Source: Dentipellis sp. KUC8613
Taxonomy: Eukaryota; Basidiomycota; Agaricomycetes; Russulales; Hericiaceae
DNA: 64,000 nt
Direction of reading: 5' to 3'
NCBI GenBank assembly: GCA_002286715.1
Contig: NSJX01000006.1
Coordinates: forward strand, 124,001 to 188,000
Of this stretch, positions 62,221 through 64,000 are shown piece after piece. A program made the translations under genes and the position numbers. Numbering within the stretch: the stretch's first letter is position 1; every line of letters starts with the position of its first letter. The notes under the pieces were generated by a model. It was not told the origin of the DNA. It searched no databases and saw nothing but the letters and a program-made list of their open reading frames with translations.

Positions 62221-62380
62221 GCATCCTCTTCGCCCGTGCGGCATCCTCTTCGCCCGTGCGGCATCCTCTTCGCCTGTGCGGCATCTCCCTCTGCCACCTT
62301 CGCCCGTGCGGCATCTGCCTCCGCCGTCTTCCCCTGCAGTGCGGCATCTACCTCCGCCTCCCCGCCGTGCGGCATCTGCC
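62221..62380 (+). repeat. 20-bp minisatellite with degenerate tail
   Basis: Three head-to-tail 20-bp units (GCATCCTCTTCGCCCGTGCG; the third has one change) at 62221-62280. They are followed by degenerate units that keep the GTGCGGCATC core at about 62297, 62340 and 62366. Confidence 0.85.
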
Positions 62381-63909
62381 CGTGGCACGCGCATCCCTCG
62401 CGCCCCCGGCTGATCTTGCGCTGGTCGGCAGCGCCGCCATGGACACCTACAAATATTTATACCACAGCGAAGCGCCTGCAGTGCCGGTGCGCTTTCGTTC
62501 TGGAGGAACCTGCGCCCGCGGCTGCTTCTTCTGATCTGCGATTCCCAGCACTCACCACGCGGTTTCTGCGACGCTTTCTCTCACGCGCGGAAGGTGCAGC
62601 CATTCACAAGCAGGTGCGTGTATTTTTTGCGGTGTCACTGGTCATTGTGCGGTTGCTGGGTAAGTACTGGTGTATCTTGGGCATCCAAAGTGGAGGATCG
62701 TCGATGCCGCGGCCGCGGCAGCGGCAGCGGCTGCCGACGGGCGGAGTATTTCTCGCATCGTTCCGGGACGCGGGACACGGGGGGCTCGGGGGTCCTCGCA
62801 TCGCATCGGGATCCCGAGGCCATCTCCTCATTTCTACGCGAGTGGCGTCGACGCCTGACCCGCGCATGCACGTCTGGGCTCTGCAAGCACGGCGGGCACG
62901 GTCGCTGTCATGCTAGTCGATGACGCTGCACGCTAGTTGTGCTCCACTCTTCGTCTTGTGCAGATGCCTCGACTCGAATGCAGCGGCCAAGTGAGTGGCA
63001 CTCCGAGTCAGGGCCTGGATCTGGGTGGGGCGCAGCCAATCAGCGCGGCGCGTGGAGAATACTCGCCGGCCTTCTAGATCGGCGTGGTATGACTCTGTGG
63101 CCGATATGGCCATCACTTCCCTCGATGCCGAGTGCGCCCTATCTTAAGGTGCGCATCTAGCCGGCGGAAGCAGACGGTCTAGAGTTCTCGAGCGTGCCGC
63201 GTCGTCGCGCGCGGTGGAGTTTGTTCGAGAATGCAGGAGGCGTGCGTGTCTCGGAGGCAGCGAGGGGCTTGTGCCTTGGCAGAGGGTGCTGTAGATAGAG
63301 CATCGTCGACGTTACTGCCATACTTGTAGCTCGAATACGACGCTGGTGTTCTCCCGAGATGCACATGCACTGATCCGTCCAGCAGCGTCCGCGCCCGCGG
63401 TGCGCGTGCGTGTGGCGGGCAGCTGATCGGGGCTGGTCGGGCGGCGAAAGTGCGAGAAAAAGAACGGGTGTAGAACGCATTGTCGCGCGAGGGGCTGGAG
63501 CGACATGATGTCAAACGGCGCGGCACGACATCCGAACCCGCGGGAGGCACGCCTGCCGAGCCGGCGCCGGCGGCGCGAGGGTTGCCGTTTTGGGACGCAG
63601 TGCTCCCGGTTGCGCTGCGGCATGCAGTATCTTATTCCGCGCGAGTCGTTCGGCGGGGTGGCCGATAAGTAGGGGAGATGCGACTGGCAGGATGGGGGAG
63701 ATGTGCAGGGCGACGGAGGGGCGGCATGCCGACAATTGTGGAAACGGAGGGCGGGTTAGGGTTCGCCACGGAAACGGGCGGGAGCGGCGGCGGGAAAGGC
63801 GGCACGGGAGATTGCCGCAAGCAGGGAGTTGAACCAACAGGCTTCTGGGCGGGCGCAAGATCACCAATTCGTCTACCGTTCGAAAGTCCTGCCGACTTGC
63901 TCTCCCTGA

Positions 63910-63920
63910 ATATATATATA
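63910..63920 (+). promoter_or_regulatory. TATA box of a gene beyond the right edge
   Basis: An (AT)n TATA element followed by a long C/T-rich stretch (63945-64000), the usual leader of a fungal plus-strand gene whose start codon would lie outside the window. Confidence 0.4.
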
Positions 63921-64000
63921 CTCTTCCCGAGACCAATGGCCTTCCAACACCCTTCCCCCTATTTACCCTTCTCCTTCCCCTTCTCCTCCTACCCTTACGC

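Larger units (their letters stand above)
58456..64000. other. Gene-free right end of the window
   Basis: About 5.5 kb in which no frame has recognisable domains, coherent splicing or coding character on either strand. It contains a diverged direct duplication near 60.9-61.2 kb, a 20-bp minisatellite near 62.2 kb, and a TATA box with a C/T-rich leader at the extreme right. Confidence 0.5.

Noticed and set aside
63820..63900. tRNA-like box A/box B pair on the minus strand (GGTTCAACTCC)
   Set aside because: The T stem, anticodon stem and acceptor stem do not pair when folded by hand; only the box B consensus matches.

Overview
The window is nuclear DNA of a filamentous basidiomycete, most likely an agaricomycete. 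A polypore-like lineage is only a guess. The evidence is dense genes on both strands, many 45-75 nt GT-AG introns, GC-rich CpG-rich coding DNA, and single-exon F-box/LRR genes next to small secreted and Ser/Thr-rich membrane proteins. I rebuilt gene models by hand and checked that splice phases close; there is no rRNA, tRNA, CRISPR array or recognisable transposon. Left part (1-16 kb): two C2H2 zinc-finger genes formed by a tandem segmental duplication, a third C2H2 gene, an F-box protein, a tandem pair of small secreted Kre9/Knh1-like wall proteins, and a Fus1-like Ser/Thr-rich membrane protein with a C-terminal SH3 domain. Centre (16-50 kb): mostly housekeeping and regulatory genes. These are an F-box/WD40 beta-TrCP-like ubiquitin ligase receptor, a 15-exon SNF2 ATPase, PAM17 of the mitochondrial import motor, a second membrane-SH3 protein, and a gene joining a CCCH zinc finger, ankyrin repeats and a ClpB/Skd3-like AAA+ domain. 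They are followed by a glutaredoxin-like protein, a PSP/CCHC zinc-knuckle protein, dihydroxyacetone kinase, a four-helix membrane protein, another Ser/Thr-rich single-pass protein, an orphan, the GATOR1/SEACIT subunit IML1, and NatB catalytic subunit NAA20. Right part (50-64 kb): gene-poor and rich in short tandem repeats and G-tract motifs. It carries a Pho85-type cyclin and an AT-hook coiled-coil protein; the last 5.5 kb has no gene I can support. The most unusual signal is a ~3.0 kb CpG desert (20011-23026) inside the SNF2 gene. I counted 8 CpG there, with sharp edges inside exons, while both ends of the same gene are CpG-rich and every reading frame stays open. It looks like a footprint of long-term cytosine methylation on a gene still under selection. 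The second is the CCCH-ankyrin-AAA+ architecture, where an in-frame splice joins what could otherwise be called two genes only 80 bp apart.
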